Shown here: one piece after another, positions 34,539 to 41,896 of the stretch
Layout: each line of letters opens with the position of its first letter
Position numbering within the stretch: position 1 is the stretch's first letter
NCBI GenBank assembly: GCA_937916515.1
Contig: CALFSX010000153.1
Span: forward strand, 1-64,000
DNA length: 64,000 nucleotides
From: an uncultured Planctomycetaceae bacterium
GTDB lineage: Bacteria > Planctomycetota > Planctomycetia > Planctomycetales > Planctomycetaceae
Direction of reading: 5' to 3'
The notes under the pieces: generated by a model
Databases searched by the model: none
What the model was told of the DNA's origin: nothing
The model's input: the letters and a program-made list of their open reading frames with translations, nothing else
Program-made: the position numbers and the translations under genes

Positions 34539-35489
34539 GTGTCGAAAGAGTGTTTCTTGTCCTCTGAAACTGAACCATCATCGGAGCAACACAAGCCCTC
34601 AGCGGCACCAACAGGTGATGCAACGACTGCCGAAATGATTCTGATGGGCACCGGAACCAGCATTGGTGTTCCGGTGGTGGGTTGCAACTGCCACGTTTGC
34701 AAGTCGACGAACCCCAGAAACCACCGCCTGCGCTCCGGCGTTCTTGTTAACGCTCCGCAAGGTGAATTCGTCATCGACACCGGCCCGGAACTTCGGCTGC
34801 AGTTGCTTCACAATGGAGCATCACTGGTACGAGCTGCCTTGTTCACGCATGCTCATGCAGATCATATCATGGGCCTGGACGATCTAAGGATTTTCGGATT
34901 TCGCATTGAGAAAGAACTGTTGGATATCGGCCGACGCGAAGCAGAACAGGCGGGCACGGAATTCGACGAAGCTGCCTTCCAATTGTCTCGACCTGGCCAG
35001 ATTCCGCTGTATTGCGAACGAATCGTTGAGGACGCCATTCGACATACCTTTCACTACGCATTCTCTGACCCATCCGGCCACAGCCATCGTTTTGCCGCTC
35101 CCAGACTTTGTTTTGAACAAGTTACCCCCGGCGAAACGTTTCGCATTCTGGGGTTGGACGTGTTACCGATTCGCCTGAATCACGGCCAACTGCCGATTTT
35201 GGGTTACCGCATTGGCAACGTGGCTTTCTGCACCGATGTCTCCACGATTCCGGCTGAAAGTCGCGAACTGCTGCAGGGCCTGGATACTCTGGTGATCGAC
35301 GCACTTCGCTATAAACCTCATCCAACACACCTGACCGTCGACCAGGCCGTTCAGTGGGCCAATCGGCTGCAACCACGCCGAACCATTCTGACTCACATGT
35401 CACACGAACTTGAATACGACCAACTGCAAAACGAACTGCCAGATGGCATCGAACCCGGATATGACGGCCTGCGAATTCGATTGGTATAA
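34539..35489 (+). CDS. PhnP-like MBL-fold metallo-hydrolase
   Basis: A 316-residue metallo-beta-lactamase-fold phosphodiesterase of the PhnP type. It begins the fold with LMGTGTSIGVPVVGCNCHVC, including the structural zinc cysteines C-x-C-x2-C. It then has VIDTGPELRLQLL, the core motif THAHADHIMGLDD (H-x-H-x-D-H), and late ligands in FCTDVSTIP and ILTHMSHE. PhnP proper cleaves cyclic ribosyl phosphates in phosphonate use, but no phn genes are near, so the substrate is open. The start is unclear: GTG 34539 gives a polar 32-residue leader, while ATG 34635 begins right at the fold. Confidence 0.87.
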   Translation: MSKECFLSSETEPSSEQHKPSAAPTGDATTAEMILMGTGTSIGVPVVGCNCHVCKSTNPRNHRLRSGVLVNAPQGEFVIDTGPELRLQLLHNGASLVRAALFTHAHADHIMGLDDLRIFGFRIEKELLDIGRREAEQAGTEFDEAAFQLSRPGQIPLYCERIVEDAIRHTFHYAFSDPSGHSHRFAAPRLCFEQVTPGETFRILGLDVLPIRLNHGQLPILGYRIGNVAFCTDVSTIPAESRELLQGLDTLVIDALRYKPHPTHLTVDQAVQWANRLQPRRTILTHMSHELEYDQLQNELPDGIEPGYDGLRIRLV

Positions 35490-35737
35490 AACGGCCAGGT
35501 TGCAAATCGAGCAGGTTTGGAATCGCGAGACAAAGTAGCCATCACGCTGTGCCTGGTTCGTGGTGATTCTGAGGAATCGAAGTCGACTGGCTGGAAACCG
35601 TCTGGTTTCAATGCGAAAATTGATCGCCCCGGTGAAATGTCGTGCTGGCCCAGTGCCAAACACAATACGCGATGCGGTTTAACAGAAAAACTCGCCGCTT
35701 CGAAGAATCCTGAGCAGCGCGAAATTAGAAACAGTTC

Positions 35738-36688
35738 ATGACGCTACCTGAAGAAACTCTCAAAAAAACTCGCCGACAGAAAGCTTTCGCCGTTCTGCCG
35801 ACGCTGCTGACTCTTGGGAACGCGATCTGTGGTTTTGGAGCGATCACGATTCTGGCTCGAGTTGGCCCAACTTTCGATGTCGGGCTGCACGACCCCTCTG
35901 TCGCGTGGGACCCGGCCATGGAAATGGTGAAGGCGGCACAGCTGATCTTTCTGGCCATGTTGTTTGACGCCCTTGATGGCAGCGCCGCTCGACTCACAAA
36001 CCAAACCAGCGAATTTGGAGCCATGCTGGACAGCCTGTGCGATGCCGTCAGCTTCGGCGTTGCTCCTGCATTTATGATGTTAAAGCTGGCCGATCCAAGA
36101 CATCACCTGATGGAAACGCTAAGCGGAAAAATCAGCTCGCCCGTCGGCATCGACCTGCAGGCTCCGTTCGACTATTCGATCGACTTTCTGTGGGCGATTG
36201 CGGCCTTATTTCTTGCCTGTGCAATTCTGAGGCTGGCTCGCTTTAACGTTGAAACGGATGAAGAAGATACTCACGAAGGCTTCAGCGGCCTGCCTTCTCC
36301 CGCTGCTGCGGCTGTGATTGCCAGCCTGCCAATTGGAGTGATGGCTTTAAAAAAGAAAATGGTGGGAGCCGCAGCTGTCACATGGGCCCAACAAGTAGGG
36401 GGAGTTGTTCTTCCGGCGTTGGCCGTAATTCTGCCATTTATCACGCTGGCCACCGCCGTGCTGATGGTTAGCCGCATCAAATACCCGCACCTGTTTAACC
36501 AGATTCTTAAGGGCGATCAGGGCCGCATGCAGTTGCTGCAGCTGGTGTTCACGCTGGCATTGATCTTTGCCGTTGGTGGAGTTGCCGTGCCGGTTATCCT
36601 GTGCTGGTTCGCCTTTGCCGGGCCGTTTAAAGCGGCGTGGGGAAAGTACGTAAAACCCCGATTTTCTCGTACAAGTGCCAGCAACTGA
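35738..36688 (+). CDS. pssA: CDP-diacylglycerol-serine O-phosphatidyltransferase
   Basis: Makes phosphatidylserine, the precursor of phosphatidylethanolamine, at the inner membrane. The 316-residue protein carries the complete CDP-alcohol phosphotransferase motif D-G-x2-A-R-x8-G-x3-D-x3-D in LDGSAARLTNQTSEF and GAMLDSLCD. It has about eight hydrophobic helices (for example VLPTLLTLGNAICGFGAIT and LVFTLALIFAVGGVAVPVIL). The PssA assignment over PgsA rests on length and on the RLARFNVETDEEDTHEGFSG-like loop (FSGLPSP). No psd gene is adjacent. It is probably monocistronic. Confidence 0.88.
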   Translation: MTLPEETLKKTRRQKAFAVLPTLLTLGNAICGFGAITILARVGPTFDVGLHDPSVAWDPAMEMVKAAQLIFLAMLFDALDGSAARLTNQTSEFGAMLDSLCDAVSFGVAPAFMMLKLADPRHHLMETLSGKISSPVGIDLQAPFDYSIDFLWAIAALFLACAILRLARFNVETDEEDTHEGFSGLPSPAAAAVIASLPIGVMALKKKMVGAAAVTWAQQVGGVVLPALAVILPFITLATAVLMVSRIKYPHLFNQILKGDQGRMQLLQLVFTLALIFAVGGVAVPVILCWFAFAGPFKAAWGKYVKPRFSRTSASN

Positions 36689-36873
36689 CCACTGACCACT
36701 GATCAGATGATCCGCCATTCGGGAATCTCGTGAAAGTTCGACTCACTTCGTGCAATCTGGCTTTAAGACGCTAGAATCACCCCGCAACATACGTGGCTGA
36801 CCGCTAACTCGGTCGTTTGCCTTCAGTTTTATCGTCTCTTGCAGACGTAGCCTTTGTTGCACAGCTTTATCAA

Positions 36874-37521
36874 ATGTTCACCGGCCTCGTTGAAGGACAA
36901 GGTACAGTCAGAATCCTCCAAGAGGAAACTGATGGCCTGCGCCTCACGATAGCCCCTGACGCCAGCTGTTTTTCTTCCAACGAAGTTGCCATCGGCGACA
37001 GCATCGCCATTTGCGGCTGTTGTCTAACCGCCGTGAAAATCGCGGAAGACAGCCTGGACTTCGAAGCGGGCGAAGAAACGCTTTCCAAAACAAGCCTTGG
37101 GGACTTCAAAGTTGGCACGCGAGTCAACCTGGAACGCTCACTGGCCGTGGGAGCTCGATTAGGCGGCCATTTCGTGCAGGGTCACGTAGACGGCGTCGCC
37201 ACCGTTGATCTAATCGACCGCAGCGGCGAATGGGTTAACATGTGGTTTAAAGTGCCACCCGAATTAACGTTGCTGATGGTGCCCAAGGGGTCGATCACCG
37301 TCGATGGCATCAGCCTGACTCTGGTGAATGTGGAATCCGACCGATTTTCTGTCGCGTTAATCCCGCATACTCTGGAAGTCACCACACTTGGTGATCGAGC
37401 TGTGGGGCAACGAGTGAACATCGAACAGGATGTTCTTGGAAAGTACGTTGCCAAACTGATGTCGCGAGAAGGCGGCGTAAGCCCCTGGGACTTTGTCAAT
37501 AAAAATACGACCCCTGAATAA
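36874..37521 (+). CDS. ribE: Riboflavin synthase, alpha subunit
   Basis: Dismutates two 6,7-dimethyl-8-ribityllumazine molecules to riboflavin. The 215-residue protein has the two lumazine-binding barrels in tandem. The first starts MFTGLVEGQGTVR, the second GGHFVQGHVDGVATV. Further conserved segments are CGCCLTAV, LGDFKVGTRVNLERSLAVG, SITVDGISLTLV and LIPHTLEVTTLG. ATG 36874 gives the classic MFTGLVE start; an upstream ATG at 36817 is unlikely. It is followed closely by rsmA in the same direction (41 bp). No FMN riboswitch was apparent upstream. Confidence 0.96.
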   Translation: MFTGLVEGQGTVRILQEETDGLRLTIAPDASCFSSNEVAIGDSIAICGCCLTAVKIAEDSLDFEAGEETLSKTSLGDFKVGTRVNLERSLAVGARLGGHFVQGHVDGVATVDLIDRSGEWVNMWFKVPPELTLLMVPKGSITVDGISLTLVNVESDRFSVALIPHTLEVTTLGDRAVGQRVNIEQDVLGKYVAKLMSREGGVSPWDFVNKNTTPE

Positions 37522-37562
37522 ACCAACCTCGAACAAACAAACCTGGAACGAAACGGAAGTTA

Positions 37563-38489
37563 GTGAAAGACAGAAGCCGGCAAACTCGATCCTACCTGAT
37601 GGAGCTGTTTCAACAGCACGGCTTCAACCCGCGCTCTGATCTGGGGCAGAACTTCCTGATTGATATTAACCTGATTGAATTTGCCGTTCGCGCGGCCGAA
37701 CTTACGGTCGATGATATCGTGCTGGAAGTCGGACCGGGCACGGGCGGTATGACGACGTTTCTTTCCGAACAAGCCGGAAAAGTCATCAGCGTAGAAGTCG
37801 ATCGCAACATGTTCGCTCTGGCAACAGACGCGACTTCTCACTGCGACAACGTCACCCTGATCAACCGCGACATCCTGAAAAACAAAAACACGATTGCTCC
37901 GGAAATCACCGAGCTGTTAATCACAGAACTGGCGGCAACACTAAATAGCCAACTTAAGCTTGTTGCCAACCTGCCTTACAGTGTCGCCACACCGGTCATC
38001 ACCAACCTTGTCGCTTCGCAGCTTCCATGGCAACGTATGGTCTGCACGATCCAGTTGGAACTGGGCGAAAAGATGGTGGCTCAACCAGGCGAATCCAATT
38101 ATGGAGCTCTGGCGGTCTGGCTGCAGTCACAATGCAGCGTCAAGATTATTCGCCGTTTAACTCCCAACGTATTCTGGCCTCGCCCCAAAGTGAATTCAGC
38201 TATCGTCAGTATCTGGCGACACGACGGACGTGGCGACAAGATTCTGGACAAGAAGTTCTTTCAGGATTTTCTGCGACGGCTGTTCCACCATCGCCGAAAA
38301 CTGATGCGGCGAGTACTGGTGGGAATGTACAGCAAACAACTTTCCAAGACAGACGTCGACACGCTGATGGAAGAACTCGGCCACGATGCGGAAACTCGAG
38401 CGGAAACGCTGGACGTGCCGACGTTTGTCAAACTCGGAAACAAGTTCTGCGAAGCTGTCCGTGCAGCAGACGCAAAACAGGATTCATAG
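37563..38489 (+). CDS. rsmA: 16S rRNA dimethyladenosine transferase
   Basis: Dimethylates two adjacent adenosines near the 3' end of 16S rRNA. The 308-residue protein has GQNFLIDINLIEFAV, the SAM-binding motif LEVGPGTGGMT, EVDRNMFALA, and the catalytic motif ANLPYSVATPVI. The C-terminal helical domain has the typical RLFHHRRKLMRRVLVG segment. The gene starts with GTG (37563), 41 bp after ribE, and is probably in the same operon. An inserted-looking stretch around NTIAPEITELLITELAATLN between the SAM domain and NLPY is longer than in E. coli. Confidence 0.94.
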   Translation: MKDRSRQTRSYLMELFQQHGFNPRSDLGQNFLIDINLIEFAVRAAELTVDDIVLEVGPGTGGMTTFLSEQAGKVISVEVDRNMFALATDATSHCDNVTLINRDILKNKNTIAPEITELLITELAATLNSQLKLVANLPYSVATPVITNLVASQLPWQRMVCTIQLELGEKMVAQPGESNYGALAVWLQSQCSVKIIRRLTPNVFWPRPKVNSAIVSIWRHDGRGDKILDKKFFQDFLRRLFHHRRKLMRRVLVGMYSKQLSKTDVDTLMEELGHDAETRAETLDVPTFVKLGNKFCEAVRAADAKQDS

Positions 38490-38544
38490 TATTTAACGGG
38501 CAGTGCCAGGTTTCATCAAACGTCAGCATTTCGGTCAGCCGCAT

Positions 38545-38613
38545 CAGCCGCAGGGCGTTAGCCCCGGTTCTTGAGGATCATGCGAAAAAACCGGGGCTAA
38601 CGCCCTGCGGCTG
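38545..38613. repeat. Perfect 25-bp inverted repeat hairpin
   Basis: Arms 38545-38569 and 38589-38613 are exact reverse complements (the core GGGCGTTAGCCCCGGTT pairs with AACCGGGGCTAACGCCC) around a 19-nt loop. It lies 55 bp after rsmA and could terminate transcription, but has no T-tract. It looks like a palindromic dispersed repeat. Confidence 0.85.
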
Positions 38614-38653
38614 ACAAAGACTTGGCGATGTCAGTTAGGTTTAAAATCAAAAC

Positions 38654-38768
38654 GATGCATGCACGGTGCCTGCATCATTCATCATAGCGACAACGGAGCG
38701 GCTCGGCGGTTGAAACTATCCATCTGGTTTCAACGTGCCACGCCACTCGGTCAAGGGCGAAGCCCTTG
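38654..38768 (-). repeat. Family A repeat, reverse orientation (first of a tandem pair)
   Basis: GATGCATGCACGGTGCCTGC, ATAGCGACAACGGAGCGGCT, GGTTTCAACGTGCCACGCCA and CAAGGGCGAAGCCCTTG occur in this order. The next copy begins 7 nt later. Confidence 0.85.
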
Positions 38769-38775
38769 CAAAATT

Positions 38776-38893
38776 GATGCTCGCACGGTGCGAACATCTT
38801 TTAACCATAGCGACAACGGAGCGGCTCGGCGGTTGAAACTGACCATCTGGTTTCAACGTGCCACGCCACCGTGTCAAGGGCGATGCCCTTGTT
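38776..38893 (-). repeat. Family A repeat, reverse orientation (second of a tandem pair, upstream of guaB)
   Basis: Same blocks as the preceding copy, starting GATGCTCGCACGGTGCGAAC and ending CAAGGGCGATGCCCTTGTTA. Its right end runs into GGAAG, the probable ribosome site of guaB. The hairpins CGAGC/CACGG-type tail and the AAGGGC tip are both kept. Confidence 0.85.
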
Positions 38894-38907
38894 AGGAAGT
38901 GCGTCAT

Positions 38908-40389
38908 ATGCAGGATCGCATCGCATACAAAGGCCTTACATTCGACGACGTTTTGCTGGAACCTGGTTACAGCGAGCTTGTGCCTTCCGACGTCGATCTG
39001 GATTCGATGCTGACTCGCAACATCCCGCTGCATGTTCCAATCATCAGCAGCCCAATGGATACTGTGACAGAAAGCGATATGGCCATCGCAATGGCACAGG
39101 TCGGCGGCATCGGCATCATTCATAAGAACATGTCGATTGCTCAACAGGCGATGCAGGTTGATCGAGTTAAACGCAGCGAACACGGGGTGATTGTTGATCC
39201 TGTGACGTTGCCGCCGGAAACCAGTGTGGGCGAAGCATCACGAATTATGGACGAACGCAATATCGGTGGCGTTCCCATTACCGTTGACGGCAAACTGGTG
39301 GGCATCCTGACGCGTCGCGACTTACGATTTCTGGATCGCAAAGACCGACCGGTTCGCGAAGTGATGACCAAGGAAAATCTGGTCACCGCACCGGAAAATA
39401 CCAGCCTTGAAGAAGCAGAACGCATTCTGCTGGAAAACAGAGTCGAGAAACTGCTGCTGGTGGACGATCAATATCAACTGAGAGGCTTGATTACGATTAA
39501 GGACATCGACAAAAACCTGCAGTTTCCGCAGGCGTCGAAGGACTTACGCGGACGATTGCGGGTTGGCGCAGCAGTCGGCGTTTTAGATCTGGATCGAGTC
39601 GCTCAATTGGTTGAAAAAGGTGTAGACGTTCTGGTTGTGGACAGTGCTCACGGGCATTCTCTGAACGTTATTGAGACGGTCAAAGAAATAAAAAGAAAAT
39701 TTTCTATCGATGTCATCGCCGGAAACGTCGCGACATCCGAAGGTGCAAAGGCTCTGGCAGATGCGGGAGTCGACGCTGTGAAAGTTGGCATCGGTCCGGG
39801 ATCGATTTGCACAACGCGAATCATTTCCGGAATTGGTGTTCCTCAACTTTCAGCCATTGCCAATGCGGCCAAAGCACTGGCTGGTTCGGGTATCCCGGTT
39901 ATTGCCGACGGCGGCATTCGATTTAGTGGAGACATTACCAAGGCACTTGCTGCCGGAGCGTGGTCCATTATGGTCGGCGGTCTGTTGGCGGGGGTTGATG
40001 AGAGTCCTGGTGAGATGATTCTTTTCCAGGGACGAAGCTTCAAACGATACCGTGGCATGGGATCGATGGGAGCAATGGTGAAAGGAAGCAGCGAACGTTA
40101 TCGACAGGGAAAAGTCGATGGCAAGGATACGTCCAAGCTGGTTCCGGAAGGTGTAGAAGGACGCGTTCCGTACAAAGGCGGATTGCAACCAGTCATTTAT
40201 CAACTCACTGGCGGACTTCGTTCCGGCATGGGTTATGTCGGCGTTGGGTCGATTAAGGATCTCCGCGAGAAAGCTCGTTTCATCGAGATTTCTGCGGCTT
40301 CGGTTAGGGAAAACCATCCTCATGATATCGCTATCACTCAGGAATCGCCGAATTACTCGGTGGAACATTCGTCAGACGGCCACAACTAA
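38908..40389 (+). CDS. guaB: IMP dehydrogenase
   Basis: Oxidises IMP to XMP, the first committed step to GMP. The 493-residue protein has [20 protein letters not shown] at the start, two CBS domains inserted at about 95-210 ([20 protein letters not shown] and [20 protein letters not shown]), [18 protein letters not shown], and the active-site loop [14 protein letters not shown] with the catalytic cysteine. The late MGSMGAM segment and the [11 protein letters not shown] flap are present. ATG 38908 is behind AGGAAG, supplied at the end of a family A repeat; GTG 38899 is the alternative. Its 3' end overlaps the possible start of the next gene. Confidence 0.96.
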   Translation: MQDRIAYKGLTFDDVLLEPGYSELVPSDVDLDSMLTRNIPLHVPIISSPMDTVTESDMAIAMAQVGGIGIIHKNMSIAQQAMQVDRVKRSEHGVIVDPVTLPPETSVGEASRIMDERNIGGVPITVDGKLVGILTRRDLRFLDRKDRPVREVMTKENLVTAPENTSLEEAERILLENRVEKLLLVDDQYQLRGLITIKDIDKNLQFPQASKDLRGRLRVGAAVGVLDLDRVAQLVEKGVDVLVVDSAHGHSLNVIETVKEIKRKFSIDVIAGNVATSEGAKALADAGVDAVKVGIGPGSICTTRIISGIGVPQLSAIANAAKALAGSGIPVIADGGIRFSGDITKALAAGAWSIMVGGLLAGVDESPGEMILFQGRSFKRYRGMGSMGAMVKGSSERYRQGKVDGKDTSKLVPEGVEGRVPYKGGLQPVIYQLTGGLRSGMGYVGVGSIKDLREKARFIEISAASVRENHPHDIAITQESPNYSVEHSSDGHN

Positions 40390-41611
40390 GCTCATTCAGG
40401 CAACAGGACCAGCACTGGTCCTGTGTGCCGCAATGTGCTGTCCGTCGCTGTTTTGCCCAACACTCGCCGCTCAGGCCGCCGCAGACAACATCCTGCCGCC
40501 GGTAGTGCCAGAACCTGTTGACGTAACACTGCCTGCGGCAAACCTGTCACAGTTGAACAATCCACAGGATGTCTCCGGCCGGATCTCACTGGACGTATTG
40601 GCCACAAAGCCGGCGACCACAGACGAAAACAACACGAAGACACCTGAGACAGCAGAATCCGACGCGGCGGCAGCGAATGCCCGCCAGCAAAGTCGCGATC
40701 TTATGAACGCGTTACGCAGCGGCCGAACGCTGGTCACGCCAACGCCAGCAGCAACCCCTGTCGCAAACGCTAAGCCAGCTGCAACGTCAACAGAAAAGCT
40801 ATCAACACTTCAGTACGTTGAAACTGATGGTATGCGGATGAACTCGATCCTGCTGACAGGCGGTGACGAAGAAGCGGGAACCATAAAGCTGCCCGAAGTT
40901 TCCGGAAGCGAGCCCGTGCTGACAATTGATGGCTCGACAATCCTGCCAGAATTGCCAGCAACGTCCGGCAACCCTCAGTATTACAACAACGGCTATTCAA
41001 AACAGGATCTGCGACGTGCGAAGCGAGCCGCCAACGGTGGCGGAAAGTTCATTGAATTTTACGATCCCGAATTGGAACACTTCGACGCTGGCGACTACGA
41101 ACGATCGGTCTTGCTGGTTGGAAGTCAGGACGAGGTGGAAGACAACAATCGCGAAGCCAGCGAACTGCTTTCTCGCAAACTTACGGACATCAAACCAACA
41201 CTAAGCTACGCGTGGGGCGACCTTGAAAAGAAATCTCTGCCTGACGATTTCCACAAACGCATGGACAATGGTGAATATACAGAGACACCGGCTCCACGCA
41301 CTGTGCTGCAATGGGAACCAACAAATATTTGGTACCACCCACTTTACTTTGAAGACGTCGGCCTGGAGCGGTACGGCCACACTCGCAAGCCGTGGGTTCA
41401 GCCTTTTGTATCCACAGGCAAGTTCTTTGGCCAGGTGGCGATGCTGCCATACCAAATGACACTGCATCCACCGAAGGCGAAAGAATTCGCATTGGGACAT
41501 TATCAGCCTGGTGAATGGGCTCCAAAAAAACGCTATCAGGTACCATTCAACGAAGAAGCCACCACAGTTGAACTGCTGTGGATCACAGGACTTATCCTGC
41601 TGATTCCGTAG
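40322..41611 (+). CDS. Secreted planctomycete-type protein of unknown function
   Basis: A protein of about 429 residues whose frame begins inside the end of guaB. The likely export signal is [16 protein letters not shown] followed by [10 protein letters not shown], with cleavage near AQA|AAD. The start is uncertain: ATG 40322 overlaps guaB by 68 bp, and ATG 40433 would cut into the signal. The middle is low in order (many Thr/Ala/Glu). The last 130 residues are conserved-looking: [54 protein letters not shown] and [13 protein letters not shown] know no function. A terminator follows, so guaB and this gene may form one unit. Confidence 0.75.
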   Translation: MISLSLRNRRITRWNIRQTATTKLIQATGPALVLCAAMCCPSLFCPTLAAQAAADNILPPVVPEPVDVTLPAANLSQLNNPQDVSGRISLDVLATKPATTDENNTKTPETAESDAAAANARQQSRDLMNALRSGRTLVTPTPAATPVANAKPAATSTEKLSTLQYVETDGMRMNSILLTGGDEEAGTIKLPEVSGSEPVLTIDGSTILPELPATSGNPQYYNNGYSKQDLRRAKRAANGGGKFIEFYDPELEHFDAGDYERSVLLVGSQDEVEDNNREASELLSRKLTDIKPTLSYAWGDLEKKSLPDDFHKRMDNGEYTETPAPRTVLQWEPTNIWYHPLYFEDVGLERYGHTRKPWVQPFVSTGKFFGQVAMLPYQMTLHPPKAKEFALGHYQPGEWAPKKRYQVPFNEEATTVELLWITGLILLIP

Positions 41612-41655
41612 ACCGCAGACTTCAAGGTGATTGCTGAGTTAAAATCCTGCACTTC

Positions 41656-41697
41656 AAAAGGCGTTGAATCCATTCGGGTTCAACGCCTTTGTTTTTT
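41656..41697 (+). terminator. Intrinsic terminator
   Basis: Stem AAAGGCGTTGAA/TTCAACGCCTTT with a 10-nt loop, followed by GTTTTTT. It ends the guaB-region unit. Confidence 0.92.
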
Positions 41698-41800
41698 AAG
41701 CACCAGAACAATTGCTCAGCACTCACCAAAGAGGCCTGCGCCTGCGAACCGACTCAGATAGCGATTGACGCCAGTGCTGCATCACAGCTCAATGCCGAGG

Positions 41801-41856
41801 GTAGTGGATCCTGTTAAAGATCCTGCGACACTGGGATCTTTAACAAGATCCACTAC
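41801..41856. repeat. Inverted-repeat hairpin with 23-bp arms
   Basis: Arms 41801-41823 and 41834-41856 (GTAGTGGATC... and ...GATCCACTAC) are reverse complements with one mismatch and a 10-nt loop containing GCGACACT. It sits between convergent units and looks like a dispersed palindromic element. Confidence 0.8.
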
Positions 41857-41896
41857 AACAAATCCGAATTCTTAGCGATGACGCAGCACCAGCAAC

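Noticed and set aside
38659-38895. A 78-codon plus-strand frame upstream of guaB
   Set aside because: It is made almost entirely of two family A repeat copies.
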